Positions 25,496 to 36,645 of a stretch of 64,000 bases of DNA are shown here, piece after piece (positions within the stretch are counted from its first letter, which is position 1; each line of letters opens with the position of its first letter). A program made the translations under genes and the position numbers. Below the pieces are notes generated by a model. That model made no database searches, had not been told where the DNA came from, and saw only the letters and a program-made list of their open reading frames with translations. The stretch is from a virus. The DNA lies in IMG/VR virus record IMGVR_UViG_3300027782_004053, positions 27,555-91,554 of that record. One strand, 5' to 3'.

Positions 25496-27355
25496 TTAAA
25501 GTACCGCCGTTGCAATTAAATTTTTAATTTTCGGAATATATGTATCTGTACTAGAAGCATACATAACTATTTTTATTTGAAACTTATTAAAATTATTAAA
25601 TACGGTAGCCGAAGTATCTGTTCTATCTGTTCCGTTTGAAACGGTGCCAGTATATGATAAATTATCTACACCAGTAGTTGTTACACTATCGCCTTCTAAT
25701 ATCTTATAAGTCTCTACAGTATATGAATTTTCACTTGCGCCTGCATATGATTTGGCAGAAGTTATACTATAAGATGAATCTACGTTTGCATTTTGATTGA
25801 ACAACGGCATTTTGCGCCAACTTCTATTTTCAATCTTAGAATTTGTTCCGTTATCATATGAACTTAACACCCTGCAAAATACTTCAATATCTGTACCAAT
25901 TTGCCGATTGACTGCAACCTTAACTTCTAAACCAGTAGAATCAAATCCGGGTTGTAATGTAACTGGTTTACTTATATATTTTGATCTAGCAACCCCGTCA
26001 TTAGAATTGGTTTCGCTGTTAGATGTGTCAGCATCATATGGATCTATATTATTTTTAAACGTATATAATATAGCACTTTGCATATCAAATATTGGCGTGA
26101 TATCTTTTGATGTATTTGTAAATGATACTTGAAATTTAATATCTCCAGCATTATGCACTATAAGAGGGACCGATGTTCTTACGGGAGTTTGTTCTTTGAT
26201 TCTACTGTAACCAACAAAATTTCCTGCATTATCATACCGACCATTAAAATCATATGTTATAGACGTTAAATCTCCAAAATTATATTGTCTACAATCAAGA
26301 TAAAAATTGTGATAGACTTCGTTAGGGCATGCTAATGTCTGTATCTCAAATTGTTTTGTACCTGTCTCAAATACTGCTTTATTTACTCTAAAACAAATAT
26401 CAGTATTATTTTCTTCTAACCAAAGATTTGTATTTTGTGATTTAAACAATTTACCAGAATACGATTCTTTATCTAATATTTTATTTGTTCCTAAAACATA
26501 TTCTCCAAGTTTTGCATAATATAAACTATATTGATCAGAATTACTATGAATACAAACTGCGTATTCTCCTGGACTTAGATGTATAGGGTGTGTCATACTA
26601 AATTTAGTAGGCAATATGGGGCCGTTAATTACGTCTGTTGGTATATTAACTGCTGAAGATTCGACTGAAGATACTGTGCCCGATATGTATTGACTTGAAT
26701 CTGGTAGCCCGTTAACTACTTTTCTTAATTCTATAGAAACCGGTGCCGCAGAATCTTTCTGTGCAAAAAATAAATCTATAGAAGATATAAAAAGTCCTTG
26801 AGTATATCTTGTGGCATCTACATAAAATGTTTGCGCTAAAGGAATAAGAGAAATAGATCCACCGATTGTTCCTCGAGTTCCTATGGATGGGATTGCTGCA
26901 GTTCCAAGAGTATCCGAAATTATATTATCATCTCTCGTTGTTGCCAACGATGTTGTTGTTTGTGCATCCTCCACTGACGAATATTTTACAATAATTGTTG
27001 CACTAACTCTGCTGTATTCTTTTGTTTCTGTAAGAGATGCTCCGCCTCGGCCACGCGAAGTAGTTTCAGTTGAATAAAATTTAATTGGTAAATCGCCTTC
27101 ACTATAACCAGCAACAACTGATCTTGGTAAAATAATTTTACCATTAACAGATCCTGAACTATTCGTAATTAAAAGATCTCCAGGCAAGCCTGCTCGTTGA
27201 GAACTAGTGTCACTACGAGAAACCGCTCGAACAATTGTATATTCTGGAATTACTAGACCAGAATAATCTACTCCAAAAATGTATGGGGTAAGTTTTGTAT
27301 ATGCAGCGACGCCGGAAATGTTAAAATCTAAAACAATTGATTGTGAAAGTGACAT
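25496..27355 (-). CDS. Baseplate/tail structural protein
   Basis: 619 aa. The central block PLAQTFYVDATRYTQGLFISSIDLFFAQKD followed by SIELRKVVNGLPDSS is typical of large structural proteins of marine T4-like phages, in the position of the gp9-gp12 group. Its start lies 12 nt downstream of the preceding gene. Probably a baseplate periphery or fibre-connector protein; T4 equivalence not certain. Confidence 0.65.
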   Translation of the reverse strand: MSLSQSIVLDFNISGVAAYTKLTPYIFGVDYSGLVIPEYTIVRAVSRSDTSSQRAGLPGDLLITNSSGSVNGKIILPRSVVAGYSEGDLPIKFYSTETTSRGRGGASLTETKEYSRVSATIIVKYSSVEDAQTTTSLATTRDDNIISDTLGTAAIPSIGTRGTIGGSISLIPLAQTFYVDATRYTQGLFISSIDLFFAQKDSAAPVSIELRKVVNGLPDSSQYISGTVSSVESSAVNIPTDVINGPILPTKFSMTHPIHLSPGEYAVCIHSNSDQYSLYYAKLGEYVLGTNKILDKESYSGKLFKSQNTNLWLEENNTDICFRVNKAVFETGTKQFEIQTLACPNEVYHNFYLDCRQYNFGDLTSITYDFNGRYDNAGNFVGYSRIKEQTPVRTSVPLIVHNAGDIKFQVSFTNTSKDITPIFDMQSAILYTFKNNIDPYDADTSNSETNSNDGVARSKYISKPVTLQPGFDSTGLEVKVAVNRQIGTDIEVFCRVLSSYDNGTNSKIENRSWRKMPLFNQNANVDSSYSITSAKSYAGASENSYTVETYKILEGDSVTTTGVDNLSYTGTVSNGTDRTDTSATVFNNFNKFQIKIVMYASSTDTYIPKIKNLIATAVL

Positions 27356-27367
27356 TATATTTGCCCG

Positions 27368-28054
27368 TTATGCTAAGAAATTATTTTCTAAAAATTTTGA
27401 TTTTGCAATTGAATCTTGTATTTCAGCAGAATCTTGTATTTCTTGCGAAATTGCAGATGTATCAAAACTTGCAGAATTTAACGTAGACCAACTAGAAGTA
27501 TATCCATTGTTTATTGCATATTGTAATGCAGTAGTTACTCCGGCATTGGCATATGTATTATTTGTATTTAAAGTACTATTAATATAATTTGTAACTAAAA
27601 TAGAATTTGAGGTATAATTATTAGCTAAGAAAGTTTTCTCATAAATTAATGGTTCATATGATTTTATAAAAATTCCATTTGCAGAATTTATATTATTTGG
27701 AACAACGCCTGTTGCTGTTTGTACGTCCATTAAATTTACATAAACTCCTTGTTTTTTCTGCAATGTATCTGAACTTTGATATTTGGTTGTATCAATGCCG
27801 TCCATTCCTAAAGTTCTTAGATTATCTGCATGGACAATGTCGTTAAATTGATTTATAACATTTAAGAATGTACTGCTATTTGCATTACCGTTTAAATTCT
27901 TATATAAATCATAAAGAACATTTCCAAAGAAATCTACCGCGCCTTGCCGAACACCGTCTATTTTTAGATTATCTAATTGTACGGGATCCGAAGCATATAA
28001 ACTTGATGCCACATTTGATATGTTAATGTAATCTGATATTTGCGTAGTCGCCAT
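27368..28054 (-). CDS. Putative baseplate/tail fibre-connector protein
   Basis: 228 aa, Asn/Ser/Thr-rich. The N-terminus MATTQISDYINISNVASSLYA is followed by a GVRQGAVDFFGNVLYDLYKN segment. Not recognised with certainty. Its place between two large baseplate-type genes, all on one transcript, suggests a structural role. Confidence 0.55.
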   Translation of the reverse strand: MATTQISDYINISNVASSLYASDPVQLDNLKIDGVRQGAVDFFGNVLYDLYKNLNGNANSSTFLNVINQFNDIVHADNLRTLGMDGIDTTKYQSSDTLQKKQGVYVNLMDVQTATGVVPNNINSANGIFIKSYEPLIYEKTFLANNYTSNSILVTNYINSTLNTNNTYANAGVTTALQYAINNGYTSSWSTLNSASFDTSAISQEIQDSAEIQDSIAKSKFLENNFLA

Positions 28055-28070
28055 TTTTAGCCTTTAATTA

Positions 28071-31000
28071 TTAACCCGAACCATTGCCACCATTACCTGG
28101 ACCGTGGTCTGCAGATTTCTTACCTACAAATGATATAGATGCAGGAGATGCAACTGATATATTATTAAAAGTTGTTACCCTTCCGGAATCGGTAACTATT
28201 GATGTAGGATTTACTTTAAAATATGTATTTGCAGAAGTAGTTGTGGATGAAACATCAACATACGCTTCTTCAGTATAATTCATAGTAACAAAATTATCCT
28301 TCATGCTCACATCTGGGTCAGCCACAAAGAATAAGTTATGTAAATCTGCAGAGAATGATGGTCTTCCTTCATTTCTTGCAATATCTATAGCAACTGTGTG
28401 ATGCGGATTTGTAATATCGGCAACATTTAAACTAGAAAAATCTTCTACTAAAATGCCTGTTTTAAATAATACGTTACCCGATGTTCCGCCTCTATCAAAT
28501 ACTGCATTATTTAATGCGTATATCTCAAGCCCTTGTTTTTTGACTCTTTTTTCTAATTCTTGTAATTTATTATCTATTAAAGATATATCTTTCATTGTAT
28601 ATCTAGGAGAACTATTATAGATAATTTTTACGTCACTTGCACTTGCAGTATATGGTGGGCTAACTAAAGTTGCAATTAACTGCAAATTTTTATCAGTTTT
28701 ATCTTTATTTGGTCTAGGACTTACTGCTGATAATCCCTTATCAAGATAAAACTTACTATTTACAGATGTGTTTGCATCTCTGTTCTGTACATATAATCTA
28801 TCAATTCTACTTGTATAGAAATCAATGTCTATTTGAGTGCCGGTTGCAGTATCTAATACTGGTTTGTACCAATCGTCAAATAAGAAAATATCAGATAATT
28901 GCTGACTTTCAAATACACCGGGATTAAAATATCCAGTATCATCTTGTCTACGAGATCTATAATCTAAACAATCGCGTAAATTATATTCTGTAGTATCTTT
29001 AGGAGATCTAAATTTAGGAATTCTATCATACATATTTACTGGATACGATACTGCATCAAAATATCCAGAACCAGAATGTGTAAAGTAATCAAATACTACA
29101 ACAGTTTTTCCCGGTACTTTAGATTGATTCCCTATAAATTTTATTGACCCGTGATTATAAAATAAATCAGATTGTCCGTTATCTAAAGTATATAATAATA
29201 AAGATTCGCCTGAAATTTTAGTCCATTTTGTAGAATCTGTTAATGCTGCTCCAGTACTTGTAGCTTTTGCTTGATAAATTAAACCAGAATCTTGCACCAT
29301 AGAGTTTATAGAATACGTAGTTCCTGAACTATAATCTCCCGCAAAAGTATTACTACCAATTTTATATACGCCCTTAAGAGAATATACATCAGATTTGAAC
29401 AAAGAATATGATTGGTCTGAGGTCCAAATATTTGATTGTCTTGTATAATTTGATACTAATGTCTTTGTTTTTCTTGGTAGTATATCATTGTAAATAGTAG
29501 CACTTACATCCATACTAGAATTAATATTTGTATTTCCAAAATTAATTGTTATTCCTGTACCCGTACTATCTAAAGTCATTACTATAGATTCTAAAGGAAC
29601 AAATACATTTGCCGCAATTTTCCATGGATCGGTATTTCCATATCCATATACATATTGTCCATCAATTCCTGTAGGTTGTTTAATTATAGAAATATAATAC
29701 TGTCTTTTAATTGAAGAAGATAATTCACCAACAGTACCAACAAATCTATTTGGAGAAGTAGTTGTTATAGTTGCAACCCCTGAACTAATAGTTACGTTAC
29801 TATATGTTTTGGTATAAGTAGTATTATTTCTTCGTACATCTTTTATATAAGATGATTCTATTGGAAACACTAATCTATTAACACGTGTAGAATCAAATAT
29901 TTTTAATTGTTGTCCGCCGGCACCATTTGCCTCGAGTCCTTTAGTTACGCTAACATTTGCAAAGAAAGTAGGATTTGTATTGCTGCCTTTATTGCCTGCA
30001 GGATCACTAAACCAATTCCTATTGCCTATTATTGACCTTATATCCCCGGGTTGTTTTGATTGAGACCAATGTGTATAAAAATCCCAATGAAACTTAAAGG
30101 TCGCAGAATCTCTATATCCGCTATCATATTGCATACCCGAAAAGGCAATATATCCTACAAGTGTAGAATTTGCACCATAGTTGCCGCCCAACATTACACC
30201 TCTGTCAGAAGTTGAATGGCATTCAAACCAATTATATTGCGAAAGAGTTTGTTCTGCAGGTATACCAAAATTAGGAGCATCAATTAAGATATATGGACCA
30301 GATGGAGTGTCTACTGTAACGCTTTCAGTAGTAATGTAATCTTTTGCTTTTGGAACTAGCAATTCTGTTCTATCTATAGTTGTTATATCATACCCACCTA
30401 CAAAAGCTCTTCCTTTTGATATATAAAATTTATTTCTTGTAGCATCTGGAGTTGAACCCGACGGCGATATTGAGAAAGGATCTACAATATAATTTCCAGA
30501 CTCAGCATATGTTCTTTCCGCAAGTATTGATCCTAATGTAGAATAAGTGCTATCAACAGATGACTCAATTAGATCAACTTTACCTTTTACAAATCTAGCA
30601 ATTTCAATATAATTGCCAACATAATTTGGTTTATCATTACTATCTAAATCAATACTATCAATTACCAATTCTATTTTTAATCTGTCTGCCCCTGGCCCTA
30701 AGTAATTTGAACTACCAAAAGCAGGATCTAATAGTGAGGTATCATCGTTATAGTTTACAATAGATTCTTGATATTTTAAAATTACAGATTTATTTGGAAA
30801 TGCTGTATATTTTTGTACTACAATAGATTGATATGGCACTTGTATAAAGAACCCATTTTTGTAGTATGCCCCGCTACTAATACCTAAAATTAATGACGGC
30901 GAAGTATTTTTTCGTATGAATGTTAAATTTGCAGTATTGTCAGTAACTCCAAAATTCTTATTCAATAATATTCTAGTATCAGAAACTATTTTTACTACAT

Positions 31001-31631
31001 ATAAATCTGGAGGAATTCCGGTAACTCCTGTAACATAATCTCCTACCGCAATTGTTCCAGTCTTTGAAACAATGACAATTTCGTCCGATAAAGACTCTGT
31101 GGTTGCAACTGCGGTGATAGTAACATCTGCAGCGGTTGTTGCACTTATTGTAGTGGATCCCTTTGTAAATGCATTGGCATGTGAATCATAAAAATATAAA
31201 GTATCATTCGGAAGAAATTCATTTATAGTATCGTTTGGAGTAACAATATTAATAATTAGTGTTTGTGGATCGCCTAAATTTGGATTATCCGCATCGTATA
31301 CAAAATTGACTTTTCCTATTAAAGTACTAGATCCACTTGTAACATACTTATTCAAATATGTTGCAGAATCTACAATAGTTGCACTTGGTTGCAATCTAAC
31401 AGATTTTACATTTTGATTAATTGTAACAGATACTGGATTATCTTTTAATGCTCGGCTGCCATCAACAAATACGTGATTTGCGAATTTTTTTATCTGATCT
31501 TGTAGTATAGATTGTAACTGAGTAAGCTCTCTTGCTTGCACAGGCACGCCTGGTTTAAACAGTATTCTGTAAAAATTCTTTGTACTATCAAAATCATCAT
31601 AGTACGGTGCGGCTGCTAAATTTATATCCAT
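28071..31631 (-). CDS. Very large baseplate structural protein (DUF4815-type)
   Basis: 1186 aa. The N-terminus YYDDFDSTKNFYRILFKPGVPVQARELTQLQ is the conserved start of DUF4815 virion proteins of cyanophage-like myoviruses. A glycine-rich tail ends HGPGNGGNGSG. The middle contains many beta strands. It lies right after gp8 in the baseplate block and probably builds the outer wedge or fibre attachment. Assignment by motif and context. Confidence 0.72.
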   Translation of the reverse strand: MDINLAAAPYYDDFDSTKNFYRILFKPGVPVQARELTQLQSILQDQIKKFANHVFVDGSRALKDNPVSVTINQNVKSVRLQPSATIVDSATYLNKYVTSGSSTLIGKVNFVYDADNPNLGDPQTLIINIVTPNDTINEFLPNDTLYFYDSHANAFTKGSTTISATTAADVTITAVATTESLSDEIVIVSKTGTIAVGDYVTGVTGIPPDLYVVKIVSDTRILLNKNFGVTDNTANLTFIRKNTSPSLILGISSGAYYKNGFFIQVPYQSIVVQKYTAFPNKSVILKYQESIVNYNDDTSLLDPAFGSSNYLGPGADRLKIELVIDSIDLDSNDKPNYVGNYIEIARFVKGKVDLIESSVDSTYSTLGSILAERTYAESGNYIVDPFSISPSGSTPDATRNKFYISKGRAFVGGYDITTIDRTELLVPKAKDYITTESVTVDTPSGPYILIDAPNFGIPAEQTLSQYNWFECHSTSDRGVMLGGNYGANSTLVGYIAFSGMQYDSGYRDSATFKFHWDFYTHWSQSKQPGDIRSIIGNRNWFSDPAGNKGSNTNPTFFANVSVTKGLEANGAGGQQLKIFDSTRVNRLVFPIESSYIKDVRRNNTTYTKTYSNVTISSGVATITTTSPNRFVGTVGELSSSIKRQYYISIIKQPTGIDGQYVYGYGNTDPWKIAANVFVPLESIVMTLDSTGTGITINFGNTNINSSMDVSATIYNDILPRKTKTLVSNYTRQSNIWTSDQSYSLFKSDVYSLKGVYKIGSNTFAGDYSSGTTYSINSMVQDSGLIYQAKATSTGAALTDSTKWTKISGESLLLYTLDNGQSDLFYNHGSIKFIGNQSKVPGKTVVVFDYFTHSGSGYFDAVSYPVNMYDRIPKFRSPKDTTEYNLRDCLDYRSRRQDDTGYFNPGVFESQQLSDIFLFDDWYKPVLDTATGTQIDIDFYTSRIDRLYVQNRDANTSVNSKFYLDKGLSAVSPRPNKDKTDKNLQLIATLVSPPYTASASDVKIIYNSSPRYTMKDISLIDNKLQELEKRVKKQGLEIYALNNAVFDRGGTSGNVLFKTGILVEDFSSLNVADITNPHHTVAIDIARNEGRPSFSADLHNLFFVADPDVSMKDNFVTMNYTEEAYVDVSSTTTSANTYFKVNPTSIVTDSGRVTTFNNISVASPASISFVGKKSADHGPGNGGNGSG

Positions 31632-31645
31632 TTTTTATCCTACAA

Positions 31646-32977
31646 TTAGAACTCTATAACTATGTGAATATTTTCTGCTTGGTCAGAACTTCTTGTTATT
31701 TTTTTACGGTTTTCAACATATAACACTTTGCCAGTATTTTCTTTTACTTCTGGTCTCACTATCGAAGAAACAATTCCTGTTGCTAAAGATGTATTTCCTG
31801 TTATTGTTTCTCCGCCAATAAATCCCGCATTTTGATTTAATTTGTATTCAAGCGGAACAATATATTTTATTGATGCGTTTCCTGTTATTACATTTGCATT
31901 TGCGGATATAACAATTCCTTTAGTATTAGTTATTGTTGAAACGGAACCAGTTATAATCTCATCCAATAAAAATGTACCAGATACACTTGTTAAATTTAAC
32001 GTAAATGTTGCATCCATAGTTAATTCAGTTGCAACCGAAGATGTTGCATTTGAAACTGGATTCTGTACTACAGCAATTCTTCTATAATCATTAACTATAG
32101 GGAAATCTCCACCGCCCTCTGCATAATCTAACCTTGTATTTATCATAATATAATAACCGCCCAATTCCTCAATATTATTATATCCATGTCCACGTAATGG
32201 ACTTATAATTGGTCTAGCAATTGCATTCGGCGCATATGTACTATCAATAATAACATTTGCATATGTATATCCACTGCCAGAATCTAATAATTTAACTGAT
32301 GTTACGCCGCCGCCTGAATAATTTATATTTCCCAAGGCTGCCCCTGTTCCATTCCCTTTTAACGATCCCGATATACTCGATGTATTTAATGAAACATTTG
32401 AATATACTGTTCCTGGATTGTCGACCACAATACTATCAATTGTTCCCGGAACGGCGGTGGCAGTAACATCACTATTTAGATTTACTGCCATAAAATCATT
32501 TGTCAAAAATTTTAATAAATCTGTGTCAGTTAAGGAATACAAATATTTCCAACGATATCCATCTGCAGTTGTAACTATTGAAGTTGACATGCCGCTTGGT
32601 TTATCTGTTGATGTTACTCCGTTATTATTTGAAATACATTTATATACGTTATATTCGGGCAATGTTAATACATAAAAATTAGAATTAAACAAATTATTAT
32701 TTGAATTATCATATTGGGAATAAACTTCACCCGGAAACCAATCATGTCTTTTTACAACTTGTTTTATATCTGCAGATACTATTCTTTTTAATGCAATATT
32801 TTCTGAAGAATATACAACATCTTGATATTGCGTATTTGTGGGGGTCGGGGGAGAATTTTCGTTAGACCATCTTTGAGGTCTACCCACAGAAAGATATAAT
32901 GTATCGCTACCCGATGTGCTTTCTATAAACTTTGTAGCGTTATATAGTTTAAAATTGTTTGTTATAATTTGAGACAT
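31646..32977 (-). CDS. gp8: Baseplate wedge protein gp8
   Basis: 443 aa (T4 gp8 is 334, so longer). FYVLTLPEYNVYKCISNNNG and TADGYRWKYLYSLTDTDLLKFLTNDFMAV are gp8 hallmarks. It is a baseplate wedge subunit downstream of the gp25-gp6 block. The extra length is in the beta-rich C-terminal half. Confidence 0.82.
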   Translation of the reverse strand: MSQIITNNFKLYNATKFIESTSGSDTLYLSVGRPQRWSNENSPPTPTNTQYQDVVYSSENIALKRIVSADIKQVVKRHDWFPGEVYSQYDNSNNNLFNSNFYVLTLPEYNVYKCISNNNGVTSTDKPSGMSTSIVTTADGYRWKYLYSLTDTDLLKFLTNDFMAVNLNSDVTATAVPGTIDSIVVDNPGTVYSNVSLNTSSISGSLKGNGTGAALGNINYSGGGVTSVKLLDSGSGYTYANVIIDSTYAPNAIARPIISPLRGHGYNNIEELGGYYIMINTRLDYAEGGGDFPIVNDYRRIAVVQNPVSNATSSVATELTMDATFTLNLTSVSGTFLLDEIITGSVSTITNTKGIVISANANVITGNASIKYIVPLEYKLNQNAGFIGGETITGNTSLATGIVSSIVRPEVKENTGKVLYVENRKKITRSSDQAENIHIVIEF

Positions 32978-33007
32978 TGGTTTTTATTCCATCTAATTTA
33001 TTATTTA

Positions 33008-34783
33008 TTACAGATATCCAAGTATAGAATATATTGCATCTGTAGTTACTGATAAATTAGTAACTCTACTATTTGTATATGCTGTCATATCAGCGTAAAA
33101 TGGGTATAGATTACTATCAGTAGTCAAACTAAAATAATCCCAAATTTCCGCATTTCCAGAAGTTTCTAGATTACCTGATATATTATTATTAATTAATATC
33201 TCGCCAAAAACTTCTGTTCCTGCAGGATGAACTGTGGCGGATGCAATATTTTTCCAATTATCAACAGTAACGTCGCTTTGGACAACATAAGAATATGGTT
33301 GATAATATATTTTATTTTTATCTGGACTATTTAAAGCTGGACCTTGAATATAATTTAATTCTGAAAGTTTGCCTCTATTTGTAGACCAATATCCAGCTGA
33401 TTCTCTAACAATTCCTAACTTTGCAGAAATTACTGCTTTTTCTGTATATTTTAATATTGCAGATAAACTTGTATTATTTGATCCAGGTGATATTGCAAAT
33501 CTAAATCTTTTATCATCAAGAACTGTTGAAATTGAAATTGTGTTTTCACAATTATTTAAATAACTAGAAGTATTCCCATATCCAATTATATTTGCAAATT
33601 TTCCTTTTATTAACCCGTGCGATTTATCTGAAATAAACGTGCCAATATTTTGAGATATTGTAATATTGCCAGAAATAGATGCGGAAGGATAGTCTATATC
33701 TGAACTTATAACACTGCCAACATTGTATAAACTCAAAGGGGCATCAATATAACTCGAAGGTTCTATAATTTTTATATTTTTAATTTTGCCAGTGCTTGTT
33801 ACATCATTAATTTTTGCATATACCCCCGATATAGTTATATTACTATTTACATTATATCCCACAACGCCATCTACAACATCTATTTTCGTTAATATAGGAA
33901 CAGACGTAACTTGTATTGTAGAATATACGTTAGGTGCAGTAATTAATTTTCTAGAAACAATATTTTCTTTAACAAAAGTACCTTTAATTTTAGACAAGTA
34001 TAATTCGTAAATATCAGTATTTTGTATTCTTAATTTTAATACATTTTCAACAACTGCAGTTGCGCCAGATGTTTGTCCTATAATTTTTGAATTAATTAAA
34101 TTAAAAGGATTTCCTGTAGAACTAGCAATTACTCTAATAGTATAATCTTTAACCCAGAGACCATCAGATGCTCTCAATATTACATCTTTAGGATATTTAA
34201 ATGTTGCTTCGGTATTAAATAATACCCTAAATAGTAATTTATATGCTTCTTCTGTGCCTTTTGTTTTGTAAATATCTTTAAAATGTTTGACAAAAGTTCT
34301 CTTATCTGCAACAATATTTCTTGGTAAATCATCGCCATAATTTACAAAAAAGTTTTCAATTAATGAATCAATAGTATAATCAATGTCCGCATATAATCTT
34401 GAATTTTGTAATAGTTCTTGAGGATGTTGATCTTTTTCTAAAAATTTATAATATGCCTCTAAAAATTTTACAAAATTTGAAGTAGTATCCGTTCTTACAA
34501 ATTTTGCATATACATTACTTATTGTGACATTTATATTATCACTAACTTCTACCGATGAAGAAGATAATACTTTAGTTACAAAAACTGTATTTGTAATTGC
34601 GGGATATACTAATTTATCGCCAGCAACAATATCTGCAGTAGATCCAACTTTTACAATTCTTGGGTAACTACTAGAATTTGCAGATATTATTTGTCTATTT
34701 TCAGCAACTGATTCACCTACCCGAATAAACTCGGGTATTTGTGCAGCAAATATTGAAGATAATTTTTCTTTTATTCTACTCAT
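33008..34783 (-). CDS. Baseplate wedge protein, gp7 position
   Basis: 591 aa. The block FLEAYYKFLEKDQHP...FKDIYKTKGTEEAYKLLFRVLF is the conserved N-terminal domain of marine T4-like wedge proteins encoded between gp6 and gp8. T4 gp7 is much longer (1032 aa), so this is either a short gp7 counterpart or a replacement. Overlaps gp6 by 4 nt. Confidence 0.65.
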   Translation of the reverse strand: MSRIKEKLSSIFAAQIPEFIRVGESVAENRQIISANSSSYPRIVKVGSTADIVAGDKLVYPAITNTVFVTKVLSSSSVEVSDNINVTISNVYAKFVRTDTTSNFVKFLEAYYKFLEKDQHPQELLQNSRLYADIDYTIDSLIENFFVNYGDDLPRNIVADKRTFVKHFKDIYKTKGTEEAYKLLFRVLFNTEATFKYPKDVILRASDGLWVKDYTIRVIASSTGNPFNLINSKIIGQTSGATAVVENVLKLRIQNTDIYELYLSKIKGTFVKENIVSRKLITAPNVYSTIQVTSVPILTKIDVVDGVVGYNVNSNITISGVYAKINDVTSTGKIKNIKIIEPSSYIDAPLSLYNVGSVISSDIDYPSASISGNITISQNIGTFISDKSHGLIKGKFANIIGYGNTSSYLNNCENTISISTVLDDKRFRFAISPGSNNTSLSAILKYTEKAVISAKLGIVRESAGYWSTNRGKLSELNYIQGPALNSPDKNKIYYQPYSYVVQSDVTVDNWKNIASATVHPAGTEVFGEILINNNISGNLETSGNAEIWDYFSLTTDSNLYPFYADMTAYTNSRVTNLSVTTDAIYSILGYL

Positions 34784-36645
34784 GCTGCAATTACATTAAC
34801 TGTAAGTCCCGGTACTCTATTTCCAGTACTATTAAGTGTACTATCATCCAATAATAAAATTTGATTTCTATTAACAGTAATATCAAGATACGCATCCTGT
34901 ACTTCAGCATTTATTCGTATATCAATAATATCAGAAACATATCCAGTATAATATAAATTGTAAATTTCTACCACACCTGTACCATAATCAATAACACCAT
35001 ACATATCATTTAAAACTACCCCAGTATCAGCATCTATTAATTTAATAGTACCTGTTCCTAAATTATTTGGAAAAGAATCATTTGGATAATCTTTTAATGT
35101 TGCATTCTTAGAATTACCTTGATATGAAACTATAAAATTGGTGCTGGTTACTGTTCCGGGTTTTAGTCCGTTTTTAAAATTTATAGTATTTGCGCTTATA
35201 TAATTGTTTATAGAATTTGCAACTGGTTCAATTCTTCTTTGCAATTTAACCGTCATTAAATTTCCAATAATATAATCATCTATACTGTCAATATTCTTTG
35301 ATAATTTGGAGAATACAAAGTCTTTATCAAATTGCTGTAAATTATTGTAGAAATAATTATTAACTTCCGTTATAACAAAATTATTAATTTCTGTGGCAGA
35401 TAAAGTACTCTTTGCAGAATCATACCTAACTTTAATTGATAAATTCACATAAAAATATTCAGGATCAATAAATTCTGGAGCAATTCCTAATACTTGTTTG
35501 CTTTGTAATATTACTTTTGAAATATTATTTTTTGTATCTTGATTTACCTCGTACCCATCGTATGGTTTTAATGAAATAATAACCTTGCCATATTTTGGTG
35601 GATCATTATTTTCGCCACCCCATACAGCAATTGATTCTACCAAAGGAAAATCTTTTTCTATTAATGCCTTATAATCTGCATCTGTAACTGCTCTATTTTG
35701 CGATGCTGAAAATTTTGGAGCTCTGAATTTTATGCTCTCAATACTTTCTTTTGCCTTGCCGCCTCTAGAATTTGTTGTTGCAGTAACTGCACCTAATACT
35801 GAACCACCTCCAATAGTTGTAGCGCACGTGAACGATTGTGAAATTGTTCCAGCAACATTGCCAACGGTGCCGCTAGTAATTAAATAATTAATAATAACTA
35901 AATTATTTCTAGTTAATTTTTTACCTACTACTCCGTCGCCAAAATAAATTTGAAATCTTCCAATTGCAGTTTCCTCAAGAAAGAAAACTTCCGAGGTATC
36001 TGTTACACCCAGGGTATCTTCCGCAAGCGTGTAAATTGTTTGCGCAGTATCTGTAAATGAATTCTGAACAATTACTTGCATGGTTGATGTATCAATATCA
36101 TCATTTGGTATAACATATTTTTCCGACGGGCCCGCAACATCTACGGTATAAGTATATTGAATTGGTATACCTTCAACTAATTCTATATTATTAAAAGTGT
36201 ATATTCCGGCACTTGGTTGAATTGTTACAGAGTTGAGATTTACAAATGTAAATGTTGCATTGTCAATTGTTGTGGTGAACGGAGTATATTTTTCCAAAGT
36301 TAAAAAATTTGGAGAATTTGTTGGATCAGTTACAGTAAATGTTAATGTTGCCCTTGCGCCCCTTGCAGAAACAGGAGTATATCCTAGGTGTTTCGCAATA
36401 GATACTGCCGATGATCTTTTCACTGCAGAATCCAAGAACATATCATTAATGACCATGCTGGCCAAATACGCATTATAATGAGTATTGTACGATAAAAGAT
36501 CTAGTAAGATTGATAGACCAGAACCTTCAAAATCAAAATCGGTAAAGTATGGCGCACCATCATCGGCGGTATAATTCTTTAAAAATTCTTTTAGATTTGT
36601 TTTTATTGTATCAAAATCTAACTCTGCGATTCTTAAATTTGCCAT
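34780..36645 (-). CDS. gp6: Baseplate wedge protein gp6
   Basis: 621 aa (T4 gp6 is 660). The N-terminal FTDFDFEGSGLSILLDLLSYNTHYNAYLASMV and the J-like core with NRAVTDADYKALIEKDFPLV and GEVVIYNLY-type strands identify gp6. It forms the inner wedge ring. One-base overlap with gp25. Confidence 0.93.
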   Translation of the reverse strand: MANLRIAELDFDTIKTNLKEFLKNYTADDGAPYFTDFDFEGSGLSILLDLLSYNTHYNAYLASMVINDMFLDSAVKRSSAVSIAKHLGYTPVSARGARATLTFTVTDPTNSPNFLTLEKYTPFTTTIDNATFTFVNLNSVTIQPSAGIYTFNNIELVEGIPIQYTYTVDVAGPSEKYVIPNDDIDTSTMQVIVQNSFTDTAQTIYTLAEDTLGVTDTSEVFFLEETAIGRFQIYFGDGVVGKKLTRNNLVIINYLITSGTVGNVAGTISQSFTCATTIGGGSVLGAVTATTNSRGGKAKESIESIKFRAPKFSASQNRAVTDADYKALIEKDFPLVESIAVWGGENNDPPKYGKVIISLKPYDGYEVNQDTKNNISKVILQSKQVLGIAPEFIDPEYFYVNLSIKVRYDSAKSTLSATEINNFVITEVNNYFYNNLQQFDKDFVFSKLSKNIDSIDDYIIGNLMTVKLQRRIEPVANSINNYISANTINFKNGLKPGTVTSTNFIVSYQGNSKNATLKDYPNDSFPNNLGTGTIKLIDADTGVVLNDMYGVIDYGTGVVEIYNLYYTGYVSDIIDIRINAEVQDAYLDITVNRNQILLLDDSTLNSTGNRVPGLTVNVIAA